Assembly: GCA_023433615.1 (NCBI GenBank)
Contig: JAEZCJ010000107.1
Span: forward strand, 1 to 35,457
Reading direction: 5' to 3'
Origin: Bacillota bacterium
GTDB taxonomy: Bacteria; Bacillota; Bacilli; Paenibacillales; Paenibacillaceae
DNA length: 35,457 bases
Part shown: in pieces, positions 25,862-33,733 of the stretch
Position numbering within the stretch: the first letter of the stretch is position 1
Layout of the letters: the number at the start of each line of letters is the position of its first letter
Made by a program: the position numbers and the translations under genes
The notes under the pieces: generated by a model
What the model was told of the DNA's origin: nothing
What the model saw: only the letters and a program-made list of their open reading frames with translations
The model's database searches: none

Positions 25862-27574
25862 TTAGCTTCGGTTATCCACGCGTGCCATTACATCTTGGGC
25901 AAGCTTCGTAATGGCGGCGGACGCCTCCGCCTGCGAACCGCCTCTCACGGCGAAATACACTTTAATCTTCGGCTCCGTCCCCGATGGACGCAGGCAGAAC
26001 CACGAGCCGTCCTCGAGCAGGAACTTCAGCACGTTCTCCGGCGGCAATCCGTCCAGCCCCGGCAAGTAGTCGAGCATCTTAGACACCCGCACGCCAGCGA
26101 TCTCGGCAGGCGGCGCGCTGCGCCAATCGTCCATGATCCCGGCAATCTGACGGACGCCGTCGATCCCTTTGAGCGTACGCGACTCCAAATGTTCGAGGTA
26201 CGTGCCGAACTGCGCGTACAGCTCCTGCAGCACTTCGTACAGCGTCTTGCCTTGGCTCTTATAGTAAGCGGCCGCTTCGGCGATCAAGAGCGATGCGACG
26301 ACCGCATCCTTGTCGCGGGCATACGTCCCCGCCAAGTATCCGTAGCTTTCCTCGTAGCCGAACAAGTAAGCATGCGCGCCGGTGCGCTCGTATTCCGACA
26401 TTTTCTCGCCGATATACTTGAAGCCGGTCAGCGTGTTGACGACCTCTGCCCCGTAGCTGCGGGCAATGTCGGCCCCCATCTCGCTCGTCACGATCGTCTT
26501 GACGACGACGCCGTTCGCCGGCAGCTCGCCGCGTTCCTTCATGGCGCCGAGCAAGTAGTTCACCATGATCGCGCCCGACTGGTTGCCCGTGAGCACGATA
26601 TATTCGCCGCTGCCGTTTTTGACGACAGCGCCCATGCGATCGCAGTCCGGATCCGTGCCGAGCACGAGATCCGCGTTCCGCTTCTTCGCCAGTTCCAGCG
26701 CAAGCGCAAAAGCATCCCGCTCCTCCGGATTCGGCGACTTCACCGTCGAGAAGTAGCCGTCCGGAAGCTCCTGCTCCGGCACGACGCTGACATTCCCGAA
26801 ACCGGCCTGCCGAAGCACGTTCTGCACCGGCACGTTGCCGGCGCCGTGCAGCGGCGTGAATACGACGGACAACGCGTCGCCCGCTCCGCCGCGAATCAGC
26901 TCCGGCCGCTGCGACTGCGCGACGACCGTGTCGACATAGGCTTGGTCCTCGGCTTCGCCCAGCCACTTGAGCAAGCCGGCCGCCTCGGCCGCCGCACGGT
27001 CCATGCGACGCACCTCGGCGAAGTTTGCGATGCCTTGGATCCGTTCGATGACCCGCTCGGCATCGGCCGGCACGAGCTGTCCGCCGTCTGCGCCATACAC
27101 TTTGTACCCGTTATACTCCGGCGGATTATGGCTTGCCGTCACGACGATGCCGCCGGTCGCGCCCAACGCGCGGACGGCGTACGACAGCTGCGGCGTCGGG
27201 CGCAGGCTCGGCCAGAGGTAAGCCGTAATGCCGTTCGCCGCAAGCACCGTGGCCGCGACGAGCGAGAACTCCGGCGACTGGTTGCGCGAGTCGTGCGCAA
27301 TGACGACCGACGGCTTCGCATCGCGGCTGAGCAGCCAGTTCGCCAGCCCCTGGGTCGCCTTGCCGACCGTATAGGCATTCATCCGGTTCGTGCCGGCGCC
27401 CATCACGCCGCGCAAGCCGCCCGTACCGAACTGCAGGTCACGGTAGAAGCGGTCGACGATTTCCTTCTCGTCTCCCTCGATCGAGGCTAGCTCCGCTTTG
27501 GTTGACTCATCGATGCTCGGATCCTCTATCCACCCCCGATACTTTATTACCGCATCCTCATGCATTGTCGTCAT
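25862..27574 (-). CDS. pgcA: Phosphoglucomutase / phosphomannomutase
   Basis: The protein has about 570 residues of the alpha-D-phosphohexomutase family, which interconverts hexose-6-phosphate and hexose-1-phosphate. The four family motifs are present: the phosphoserine loop VTASHNPPEYNGYK (near residue 145), the Mg loop LGTDPDCDRMG, the sugar loop GYEESYGYL, and the phosphate-binding loop RPSGTEPKIKVYF. I chose the ATG at 27574, with GGAG 6 bases upstream. The open frame extends to 27718 but that part is repeat-element DNA. It precedes the DUF5693-csaB-tagA genes with 1-2 base spacing, so it probably heads the operon and supplies glucose-1-phosphate for polymer precursors. Confidence 0.94.
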   Translation of the reverse strand: MTTMHEDAVIKYRGWIEDPSIDESTKAELASIEGDEKEIVDRFYRDLQFGTGGLRGVMGAGTNRMNAYTVGKATQGLANWLLSRDAKPSVVIAHDSRNQSPEFSLVAATVLAANGITAYLWPSLRPTPQLSYAVRALGATGGIVVTASHNPPEYNGYKVYGADGGQLVPADAERVIERIQGIANFAEVRRMDRAAAEAAGLLKWLGEAEDQAYVDTVVAQSQRPELIRGGAGDALSVVFTPLHGAGNVPVQNVLRQAGFGNVSVVPEQELPDGYFSTVKSPNPEERDAFALALELAKKRNADLVLGTDPDCDRMGAVVKNGSGEYIVLTGNQSGAIMVNYLLGAMKERGELPANGVVVKTIVTSEMGADIARSYGAEVVNTLTGFKYIGEKMSEYERTGAHAYLFGYEESYGYLAGTYARDKDAVVASLLIAEAAAYYKSQGKTLYEVLQELYAQFGTYLEHLESRTLKGIDGVRQIAGIMDDWRSAPPAEIAGVRVSKMLDYLPGLDGLPPENVLKFLLEDGSWFCLRPSGTEPKIKVYFAVRGGSQAEASAAITKLAQDVMARVDNRS

Positions 27575-27826
27575 TAATATCTCCATCTCCTTTATCTCCA
27601 CATGATCTATGTATGTAGCACGGTTTCCATTTCCAAAAAGACCGGTTGTCAACGCCTCAAGTGTTTCCGAAGGAAACACACATCGGAAGCATACGCTTAG
27701 GTTGGACGATGGTAGCAATTGAGGAGCGGAGCGTAGGCAGACCTACGTGAGCACCGGAAATTGCGCCAGCGTTCAAGATTCGAAGCCGAATACGCTCCGA
27801 AGCATAAGCATCGCGATCACAACCGG
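27575..27826. other. fabZ-pgcA intergenic region
   Basis: These 252 bases hold the first copy of the mosaic repeat (27663-27802). A weak promoter-like pair for pgcA (TTGGAA-N17-TACATA on the minus strand) lies between the repeat and the gene. No terminator is obvious after fabZ. Confidence 0.6.
27663..27802 (+). repeat. Mosaic intergenic repeat, copy 1 (order B-A-C)
   Basis: Three modules lie in the order B (27663-27698), A (27699-27727), C (27733-27802). Each matches a module of the element at 33547-33687: B 32 of 36, A 28 of 29, C 65 of 70 bases, by hand alignment. Internal palindromes are GTTTCCGAAGGAAAC and GTAGGCAGACCTAC. The element lies between fabZ and pgcA. Confidence 0.85.
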
Positions 27827-28249
27827 TCACTGCAGCGCGAACATGATTTCGCCTTCGCAGACGACCTTATCGCCAACCTTCGCTACTGCCTGCCCCTTGC
27901 CGATCATGCCCTTCAGGCGCGTGATCTCCACCGACAGCGTCAGCGTATCGCCAGGCACGACCTGCCCGCGGAACCGCCAGTTATCGATGCCCGCGAACAT
28001 CGCGATTTTGCCCCGGTTGGCCTCCACCATCAAGATCGCCACCGCGCCGACCTGCGCCAGCGCCTCGACGATCAATACGCCGGGCATCACCGGAAATTCC
28101 GGAAAATGTCCCGCGAAAAACGGTTCGTTCATCGTGACGTTTTTCAGTCCTACCGCCTTCACGCCGGCCTCTGCTTCCAGGATCCGGTCAATCAGCAAGA
28201 ACGGATGGCGATGCGGGATAATCGCTTGAATCTGCTTAATATCCATCAT
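27827..28249 (-). CDS. fabZ: 3-hydroxyacyl-ACP dehydratase FabZ
   Basis: The protein has 140 residues, the usual size. FabZ removes water from 3-hydroxyacyl-ACP in fatty-acid elongation. The catalytic His lies in PHRHPFLLIDR and the catalytic Glu in VMPGVLIVEALAQVGA; GHFPEFPVMPG is the family hallmark. I chose ATG at 28249 (MMDIKQ), with AAGGAG 12 bases upstream. In B. subtilis fabZ (ywpB) also lies near mbl-flhO-flhP, so this extends the conserved block across the inserted genes. Confidence 0.96.
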   Translation of the reverse strand: MMDIKQIQAIIPHRHPFLLIDRILEAEAGVKAVGLKNVTMNEPFFAGHFPEFPVMPGVLIVEALAQVGAVAILMVEANRGKIAMFAGIDNWRFRGQVVPGDTLTLSVEITRLKGMIGKGQAVAKVGDKVVCEGEIMFALQ

Positions 28250-28315
28250 AAGGTTCGTATACTCCTTCGCATGCTTAGTATAAAACAGCTGCATTCCAGA
28301 AACGATAATACCATC

Positions 28316-28399
28316 CTTTGCGAAAACTGCAGTTCGCAAAGGTTGAGATAAGGGAGCTTGCTGCATCGGAATCTGAAGCATTCCGACCTGCAGCAAGCT
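28316..28399. other. Two hairpins between pgsA-like gene and fabZ
   Basis: The segment 28316-28341 is a perfect 9-bp stem (CTTTGCGAA / TTCGCAAAG). The segment 28355-28399 is an 11-bp stem (AGCTTGCTGCA / TGCAGCAAGCT) plus an inner 7-bp stem. The second could end the pgsA-like transcript, but its U-tract on the minus strand is poor and a better T-run lies on the plus side, where no gene needs it. Confidence 0.5.
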
Positions 28400-28405
28400 T
28401 CTTTT

Positions 28406-28924
28406 CTACCTTGCGCCGACGTTCCGGTTCAGTGCCGCGAACTTCATGATATACATGAATGAAGTGACGAACGAGAAGCCGATCGCCAGCCACAGCACGC
28501 CGATGCCGTAAGGCAGCTCCAAGAAGATGAAGAGCAGCGCGACGTAGAACAGCACCGTCGTCAGCTTCCCCATCCAGTTCGCCTGCACCGTCTTCATCCC
28601 CTTAAAATGAAAGAACGCCGACCCGGCGATCATGCCGAGATCTCTGAAGAACAGCAGCGCCGCCGCGCTCCAAGGAATAATGCCTGTAGCGAGCAGCGAC
28701 ACGACGACCGCGATGAGCATCGACTTGTCCGCCAGCGGATCCAGCATGGCGCCGACTGCCGTCGTCAATCCGCGCGACCGCGCAATATAGCCGTCGAGAA
28801 TATCTGTCAGACCTGCGGCGGTAATGACGAGGAACGCCGATATCATATGCCCGTTCGCGAATACGATCACGTACACAGGAATGAGCAAGAATCGCAGTAC
28901 GGTAAGCATATTCGGCAGATTCAA
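28406..28924 (-). CDS. CDP-alcohol phosphatidyltransferase (PgsA-like)
   Basis: The protein has 172 residues with about four to five membrane helices. The CDP-alcohol phosphotransferase signature is complete: DG at DILDGYIAR, AR, then G, D and D in GAMLDPLADK, with the expected spacing. It would transfer a phosphatidyl group from CDP-diacylglycerol to glycerol-3-phosphate or a similar alcohol. It is PgsA-like but the housekeeping pgsA usually lies elsewhere (next to cinA-recA), so this may be a paralogue. The start is TTG at 28924, with a GGGGGAGG-rich site upstream. Confidence 0.88.
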   Translation of the reverse strand: MNLPNMLTVLRFLLIPVYVIVFANGHMISAFLVITAAGLTDILDGYIARSRGLTTAVGAMLDPLADKSMLIAVVVSLLATGIIPWSAAALLFFRDLGMIAGSAFFHFKGMKTVQANWMGKLTTVLFYVALLFIFLELPYGIGVLWLAIGFSFVTSFMYIMKFAALNRNVGAR

Positions 28925-29029
28925 CGTCTCCCCTCCCCCTTTTTTCTATCTGTTGGTGAGACTGCCGTTTCCAAGTTCCCCACCCATTATACCTCTACCT
29001 TTTGAAAAAAAAAACTATCGCAGGCGCGC

Positions 29030-29053
29030 AACCATTCCCCCGTCACGATCGTC
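29030..29053 (+). promoter_or_regulatory. ECF-sigma-like promoter, BIG2 protein
   Basis: The plus strand has GCAACCATT, 14 bases, GTCTATC; counted as AAC-N17-CGTC it is a full core match. It is the only plus-strand member of the set, and points to the only plus-strand gene. The leader would be about 146 bases. Confidence 0.6.
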
Positions 29054-29166
29054 TATCATTCGACAGCAGCAGGCATAATTTGCTAACGACTCTTCATTAT
29101 TATGCCATCCGAGCCGTTAATTATAGTGCACATTCATCAAGCCAGCTTGTACGCTGCGTAGCGACA

Positions 29167-29180
29167 CTTCGTGATCACAA
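29167..29180 (+). repeat. Shared 14-base motif upstream of the BIG2 gene
   Basis: CTTCGTGATCACAA, centred on the palindrome GTGATCAC, lies 26 bases before the ATG. The same 14 bases, in the same orientation to the gene, lie 21 bases before the flhO start (33528-33541). Confidence 0.55.
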
Positions 29181-29206
29181 GCAGGCACTTACGCAAGGAG
29201 GAACTT

Positions 29207-31399
29207 ATGTTGAACTATTCTGCTGCTACCCGCCGCATGACGCTGCCGAGGACATGGATCGCGCTCTTACTGGCGATGGCGCTCCTCATCGCCCCTATGG
29301 GCGCAGCAGCCGCGGAAGAGACCGTTACATCGATCTATTACGAATCCGGAAGTTCCGCCATGTCGCTGTATGTCGGAGAGGACGATCAGCTTCGCGTATG
29401 GGCGAACTTATCTGGCTCGACATCGTCCAAGGATGTCACCCTTGATGCAGCATGGACGACCTCGAACAGCCAGGTTGTCAAGGTCGATAAGGGACTCATC
29501 ACCGCTGTCGGTGCCGGCTATGCCGACATTACGGCCAAATACAAGACAGCCAGCCCGGTGACCGTTCGCGTGACGGTTACCTACGAATACGACAAAGTCG
29601 AGATCGCGCTGTCCCCCAGCACGACGCCTGCAACCGGCTCGATCGACGCACAGCTTGGCACGTCGCCGGTACTCACGGCACGAGCTTACAAGGGCGGCGC
29701 CGATATCGATGTGACGAACGACGCCGCTTGGTCATCGTCCAACGTGAACATCGCTACCGTCGAAGACGGAACGATCACGCTGATCGGGACAGGCACCGTG
29801 ACCATATTGGCGAAATATAAGGGCAAATCCGACAGCGTCACCCTGAACGTGACGTCTCCTTATAAGTCGTTGACGCTAACGCCTTCCGGATTAATGGAAT
29901 TGAAGGTCGGCGGCGATGAGGAGGAACTGGCTGCAAGCGTCGAACGCAAGACAGGCGGCAGCGAGTCCGTAACGAACTCGGCGACATGGCGCACAGCCAA
30001 TGCCGCGATCGCAACCGTCGAGAAAGGCGTCGTGACGCCTGTCGGCGCCGGCACGACGACCATCACGGCATCCTATCTCGGCGTCACGAAGTCGGTGCAA
30101 GTCGTTGTGCACCCCTCGCACCAAGCAATGAATATTTCCGAGAAGAAGCCGGTTCATCTGGTCGTCTCTGAATCGCCTAAGCAATTGACGGCCACCGTGT
30201 CCGACAATGCTGTCATGACGCCGTTCGACGTTACGGCAACGGCGGAGTGGGAGTCCTCCAATCCGTATGTGGCTACCGTATCGAACACAGGATTGGTCAC
30301 CCCTAAGGCAGTAGGCACCGCTAAGATTACAGCATCCTATAAGGGCTTGTCCCGTTCCGTGACCTTCAACGTCTATCCGAGCATCACGAAGGTCGAGATT
30401 ACGGAAGAGGCGATCGACGGCTTCATCGGGGGCAAGGGCGATCTGCCGCCGGTAGACGGCACCTCGCTCGCCGATGAAGTCGCGGATATCTCGGACCTCG
30501 TCGTCTGGACGACCAGCGACAGCGAGATCGTCGCGATCGAGGATGGCAAGTGGGTCGCCAAGAAAATCGGCGAAGCGACATTGACGGCTACCGTTCGCTC
30601 GAAGAGCGATACCGTCAAGATCATCATCCACCAGAAGCCGCTTGCCCTGCTGACCGAAATCACCGATATCAGCATCGTGGTCGGCAAGACGGCGAAGCTT
30701 CCGGATCTCACGATGCTGTACGAGAACGGCGATGAAGACAAAGACGTGGATACCAAGGTCAAGTGGACCGCCTCCTCGCCTAACGTCTTGATTACAGGCG
30801 ACGAAATCAAGGGATTGCTTGCTTCTAAGGTCAACCTGACCGCCGCTTACCTTGGCAAGACCGTCACCGTCCGCGTCTCGGTAGAGGAAGAGATCGTCAA
30901 GCTGGTCGCGGATCCGACTTCGCTTCTCCTCAATCCCGGCAAGTCCAAGTCGATCAAGGTCACCGGATTCTATAAGAACGGCAAGAAAATCTCGCTCGGC
31001 TCCAAAATGAACTGGACATTCTCGAATGAAGAGATCGCCAGCCTAAAGAGCAGCAATTCGCTGAAGGCCATCGCCGAAGGCAGCGGAACGCTGAAGGGCT
31101 CCTATCAGGGCAAGACGATCGAAATTCCGGTGGTCGTCAAAGCCAAGCTGAAGAAATTGACGGCGTCTGAGTCATCGCTGAAGCTGTCTCCAGGCAGCAA
31201 GAAGACAGTCGTCTTGACGGCCGAATACGAGGGGGGACGCCTGACGACCGTCACGAGCGGCGCAGTATGGACGACCTCGAAGGCGCAGGTTGCCGTCGTG
31301 GCTGCCGACGGCACCATTACGGCAGTAGGCAAGGGCAGCGCCAGCATTAAGGCAAGCTACGAAGGCAAGAGCGTGACCGTTCGCGTCAGCGTGAAATAG
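29207..31399 (+). CDS. Secreted protein of eight BIG2 domains
   Basis: The protein has 730 residues: a signal peptide (TWIALLLAMALLIAPMGAAA) and about eight bacterial Ig-like group-2 domains of about 85-90 residues. Each has the pattern W-T/S-S-S/N...V/ATV..G.ITAVG.G...ITA.Y.G.....V.V. Domains 5-7 are the most diverged. No SLH, LPXTG or hydrophobic C-terminal anchor is visible, so attachment is unknown. The start ATG at 29207 has AAGGAGG 5 bases upstream. It is the only plus-strand gene, and lies inside a block of minus-strand genes whose neighbours are otherwise syntenic with Bacillus. Confidence 0.92.
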   Translation: MLNYSAATRRMTLPRTWIALLLAMALLIAPMGAAAAEETVTSIYYESGSSAMSLYVGEDDQLRVWANLSGSTSSKDVTLDAAWTTSNSQVVKVDKGLITAVGAGYADITAKYKTASPVTVRVTVTYEYDKVEIALSPSTTPATGSIDAQLGTSPVLTARAYKGGADIDVTNDAAWSSSNVNIATVEDGTITLIGTGTVTILAKYKGKSDSVTLNVTSPYKSLTLTPSGLMELKVGGDEEELAASVERKTGGSESVTNSATWRTANAAIATVEKGVVTPVGAGTTTITASYLGVTKSVQVVVHPSHQAMNISEKKPVHLVVSESPKQLTATVSDNAVMTPFDVTATAEWESSNPYVATVSNTGLVTPKAVGTAKITASYKGLSRSVTFNVYPSITKVEITEEAIDGFIGGKGDLPPVDGTSLADEVADISDLVVWTTSDSEIVAIEDGKWVAKKIGEATLTATVRSKSDTVKIIIHQKPLALLTEITDISIVVGKTAKLPDLTMLYENGDEDKDVDTKVKWTASSPNVLITGDEIKGLLASKVNLTAAYLGKTVTVRVSVEEEIVKLVADPTSLLLNPGKSKSIKVTGFYKNGKKISLGSKMNWTFSNEEIASLKSSNSLKAIAEGSGTLKGSYQGKTIEIPVVVKAKLKKLTASESSLKLSPGSKKTVVLTAEYEGGRLTTVTSGAVWTTSKAQVAVVAADGTITAVGKGSASIKASYEGKSVTVRVSVK

Positions 31400-31409
31400 C
31401 GGGGTACGA

Positions 31410-31449
31410 AGAACAGAGGGGCCATCCGAATGGATGGCCCCTCTGTTCT
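31410..31449. terminator. Bidirectional terminator between convergent genes
   Basis: A perfect 18-bp stem (AGAACAGAGGGGCCATCC and complement) closes on a 4-base loop between the BIG2 gene and the epuA-like gene. The plus-side tail is GTTTCTCTC; the minus-side tail is less U-rich. Confidence 0.85.
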
Positions 31450-31462
31450 GTTTCTCTCATTA

Positions 31463-31789
31463 CTACGACTCCGAGAAAATCAAGTCATACATATGCTTCC
31501 ACGTCTCAAGCTCCCACACATCGTCTTCCGGCGACTTGCCTAGCACGACGTACCCGACGTACAGGCCGCCGATGAGCGCCGCGATGAGCAGAACGGGCAC
31601 GATCGCCGCGCGAAGCGTCCACAGCAGCGCACGTAGCGCGAATGGCCGCTGCTTGCGCGGTTTTACGCCGTCCGATTCAGAGCTTGTCCGTTTCGGCTGC
31701 TCGCCGGAAGCCTGGTTCTCGGCTGCCGTCGAACGCTTGCCGAGCGTGCTTGGCTCGCTTGCCGTCTTCATTCGATCATCCTGTTCCAT
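31463..31789 (-). CDS. EpuA-family small membrane protein
   Basis: The protein has 108 residues: a hydrophilic charged N-terminus of about 50 residues, one membrane helix (VPVLLIAALIGGLYVGYVVLG), and a short outer tail ending in WELETWKHMYDLIF. The helix-GY-x-x-x-G and W-x-H-x-x-D-LIF tail fit the family often labelled as an RNA polymerase beta-subunit-like protein; that name is not a demonstrated function. Its ATG overlaps the flhP stop by one base (TAATG), so it is translated by coupling. Confidence 0.8.
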   Translation of the reverse strand: MEQDDRMKTASEPSTLGKRSTAAENQASGEQPKRTSSESDGVKPRKQRPFALRALLWTLRAAIVPVLLIAALIGGLYVGYVVLGKSPEDDVWELETWKHMYDLIFSES

Positions 31790-32622
31790 TACGCGCGCAA
31801 ACCATTCGCCATGCCCATCATCTGGTCGCTGGAGGACAGCGCGCGCGCACTCATTTGATAAGCTCGTTGCACGATCATCAGGTCGGACATTTCCTTGCCG
31901 ATCTCGACGTTCGACTGCTCGATGAATCCTTGCATCAAGCGCAGGTTATTGCCTTGATCCGGCTGCACATTGCGCACGACTTCCGCAACGTCCAGGCCAT
32001 CCGCCACCACGAACAGATTGTCTGCAGTAGGCGACAATACGCTCGGCTTAATCGGCTCAACCAGCTTCAGCCGGCCCAGCCCGACCACGTCGCTCTCGTC
32101 AAGCGAGATGCCCTGCAGATTGCCGAACGCATCGACTCGCAGCGTATAGCCCTCCGGTATGATGACCCGACCTTCTTGCCCTTCGGCATTCACCGCAATG
32201 ATCGGGTACCCGTCCGGGTTCGTCAATACCGCCTCGCCGTTCTCGTTCAGCGTCGGCTGGAAGGCGCCGCTGCGCGTATACGCGCGGTTGCCCTGGCCGT
32301 CGATCTGCACCTCGAACAGCGCGCTGCCTTGGATCGCGAGATCGTATTCGTTCTCGGTCGGCTGGATCGGGCCTTGCGACAGATCCGGCTGAATGAGCAC
32401 CATGCGCGAGCCCCAGCCGACGTTGAAGCCGAGCGGCGTCAGTCGCACAGGCTGCTCGAACGCCTGTTCCTGCTGTTTCATATTCGTCAGCAAGTCCTCG
32501 AAAGAGGCATCCTTGCGCTTATATCCGACTGTGTTCACGTTCGCGATATTGTCGGCGAGCAAGTCCAGTTTTTGCTGGAGTCCGCCCATCGATACCATCG
32601 CGTTAATCATTGAGCTGTTCAT
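31789..32622 (-). CDS. flhP: Flagellar basal-body rod protein FlhP
   Basis: The protein has 277 residues of the FlgG/FlgF rod and hook-basal family. The N-terminal rod motif MGGLQQKLDLLADNIANVNT is followed by GYKRKDASFEDLL, and the C-terminal rod motif is QSNVEIGKEMSDLMIVQRAYQM. FlhO and FlhP are the distal rod proteins in Bacillus. The start is ATG at 32622, with AAAGGGG 7 bases upstream; flhO ends 17 bases before. Confidence 0.94.
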   Translation of the reverse strand: MNSSMINAMVSMGGLQQKLDLLADNIANVNTVGYKRKDASFEDLLTNMKQQEQAFEQPVRLTPLGFNVGWGSRMVLIQPDLSQGPIQPTENEYDLAIQGSALFEVQIDGQGNRAYTRSGAFQPTLNENGEAVLTNPDGYPIIAVNAEGQEGRVIIPEGYTLRVDAFGNLQGISLDESDVVGLGRLKLVEPIKPSVLSPTADNLFVVADGLDVAEVVRNVQPDQGNNLRLMQGFIEQSNVEIGKEMSDLMIVQRAYQMSARALSSSDQMMGMANGLRA

Positions 32623-32639
32623 CGAACCGCCCCTTTCGA

Positions 32640-33506
32640 TTAGACTCGGCCGACCTCGTTAACGGCCTTTTCCAAGCTCTTATCATAGTATTGTACCATT
32701 TTTTGGTTCGATTCGTAAGCCCTAAGCGCAGACATGAGATCGACCATCGCTTGGGTAGCATCGACGTTCGAGCGCTCGATGAAGCCTTGACGCACTTCGA
32801 AGCGGTCATTCGCTTCTACAAGCTGAACCAGGTTGTTCTCGCCCTCGAGACGGAACTTGCCGTTCCCCTCATTAATCAGCTTGTTCGGATTCTCGATCCG
32901 CGAGATCTGGAGCTGCATGCCGGTATCGAGACCCGTCGCATTGTCGACGAAACGCTGCTCGCGCGTCAGCGAGAGCTGCTCAATGGCCGTACCAGGCGCG
33001 AATTGGATCGGAGCATCGTTCATTCCCAATACGAAGGAACCGTCCGACGTGACGAGGAAGCCTTCGTCGTTCAGCGTGAACGTACCGTCGCGGGAATAAC
33101 GGACCTCGCCGTTGCGGTCCTCGACAGTGAAGAATGCCTGCGGCTGATATGTAATCTCCCCGTTCGGTGCGACGAACTTGCCGGATTCGTCGAAGGCCAT
33201 GCCATCCACTTCAATGTCCGACATGATCGCGAAATCGGATAGCCGCCCCGTTGACGACAGGTCGCCCTGCTGGTGAGCCAATAAGCTCTCCTCTGCGAAT
33301 ACGCCAGTATTCAGTATGCCGATGCGCTTAGGCTTGTCCCCTTCGATCCCCGTCAGGTCAAGCAGCATATCGGGAAAAGAACGCGAGATCACGTTCACCT
33401 GCTTGAAGCCTGGCGTATTCACGTTCGAGATGTTGTTCGTCACCGTGTCATGGCGTCTCTGCTGCGTAATCATGCCCGCGGCAGCCGTATATAATCCCCG
33501 TAACAT
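32640..33506 (-). CDS. flhO: Flagellar basal-body rod protein FlhO
   Basis: The protein has 288 residues of the FlgG/FlgF family. The N-terminal motif MLRGLYTAAAGMITQQRRHD and NNISNVNTPGFKQ are present, and the C-terminal rod motif is SNVDATQAMVDLMSALRAYESNQK. I chose ATG at 33506, with a GGGGG site 6 bases upstream. It follows mbl after a 227-base gap that contains the second mosaic repeat. Confidence 0.94.
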   Translation of the reverse strand: MLRGLYTAAAGMITQQRRHDTVTNNISNVNTPGFKQVNVISRSFPDMLLDLTGIEGDKPKRIGILNTGVFAEESLLAHQQGDLSSTGRLSDFAIMSDIEVDGMAFDESGKFVAPNGEITYQPQAFFTVEDRNGEVRYSRDGTFTLNDEGFLVTSDGSFVLGMNDAPIQFAPGTAIEQLSLTREQRFVDNATGLDTGMQLQISRIENPNKLINEGNGKFRLEGENNLVQLVEANDRFEVRQGFIERSNVDATQAMVDLMSALRAYESNQKMVQYYDKSLEKAVNEVGRV

Positions 33507-33527
33507 AACGTTCCCCCAGGTAATCAA

Positions 33528-33541
33528 TTGTGATCACGAAG
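33528..33541 (-). repeat. Shared 14-base motif upstream of flhO
   Basis: On the minus strand this reads CTTCGTGATCACAA, identical to 29167-29180 and at a similar distance from the start codon. Confidence 0.55.
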
Positions 33542-33546
33542 TATTT

Positions 33547-33687
33547 CTTCGGAGCATATTCGGCATCGAATCTTGAACGCTAGCGCACTTTCCGGTGCTC
33601 GCGTAGGTCTGCCTACAAGCATATGCTTCCGATGTACGTTTCCTACGGAAACGCTGGAGCTCCTCAATTGCTACTATCGTCCAACCT
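33547..33687 (-). repeat. Mosaic intergenic repeat, copy 2 (order A-B-C)
   Basis: On the minus strand the modules run A (33687-33659), B (33652-33617), C (33616-33547). B and C abut here, whereas in copy 1 B and A abut. The B module contains the palindrome AAGCATATGCTT. The element lies between mbl and flhO. Confidence 0.85.
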
Positions 33688-33733
33688 TCTCGGTGCTGAC
33701 AATTGATTTTTCAGAATTACTAAGCTAGTAATA

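Noticed and set aside
25895..27490. A 531-codon plus-strand frame opposite pgcA
   Set aside because: It is antisense to a well-defined enzyme, Arg-rich, and without a ribosome-binding site or domain.
27575..27718. An N-terminal extension of the phosphoglucomutase
   Set aside because: The frame is open by chance through the repeat element; the family begins near the ATG at 27574, which has a ribosome-binding site.
28355..28399. A clear terminator for a plus-strand transcript between fabZ and pgsA-like
   Set aside because: The hairpin is strong, but no plus-strand gene precedes it and the minus-side tail is not U-rich; kept only as a hairpin.
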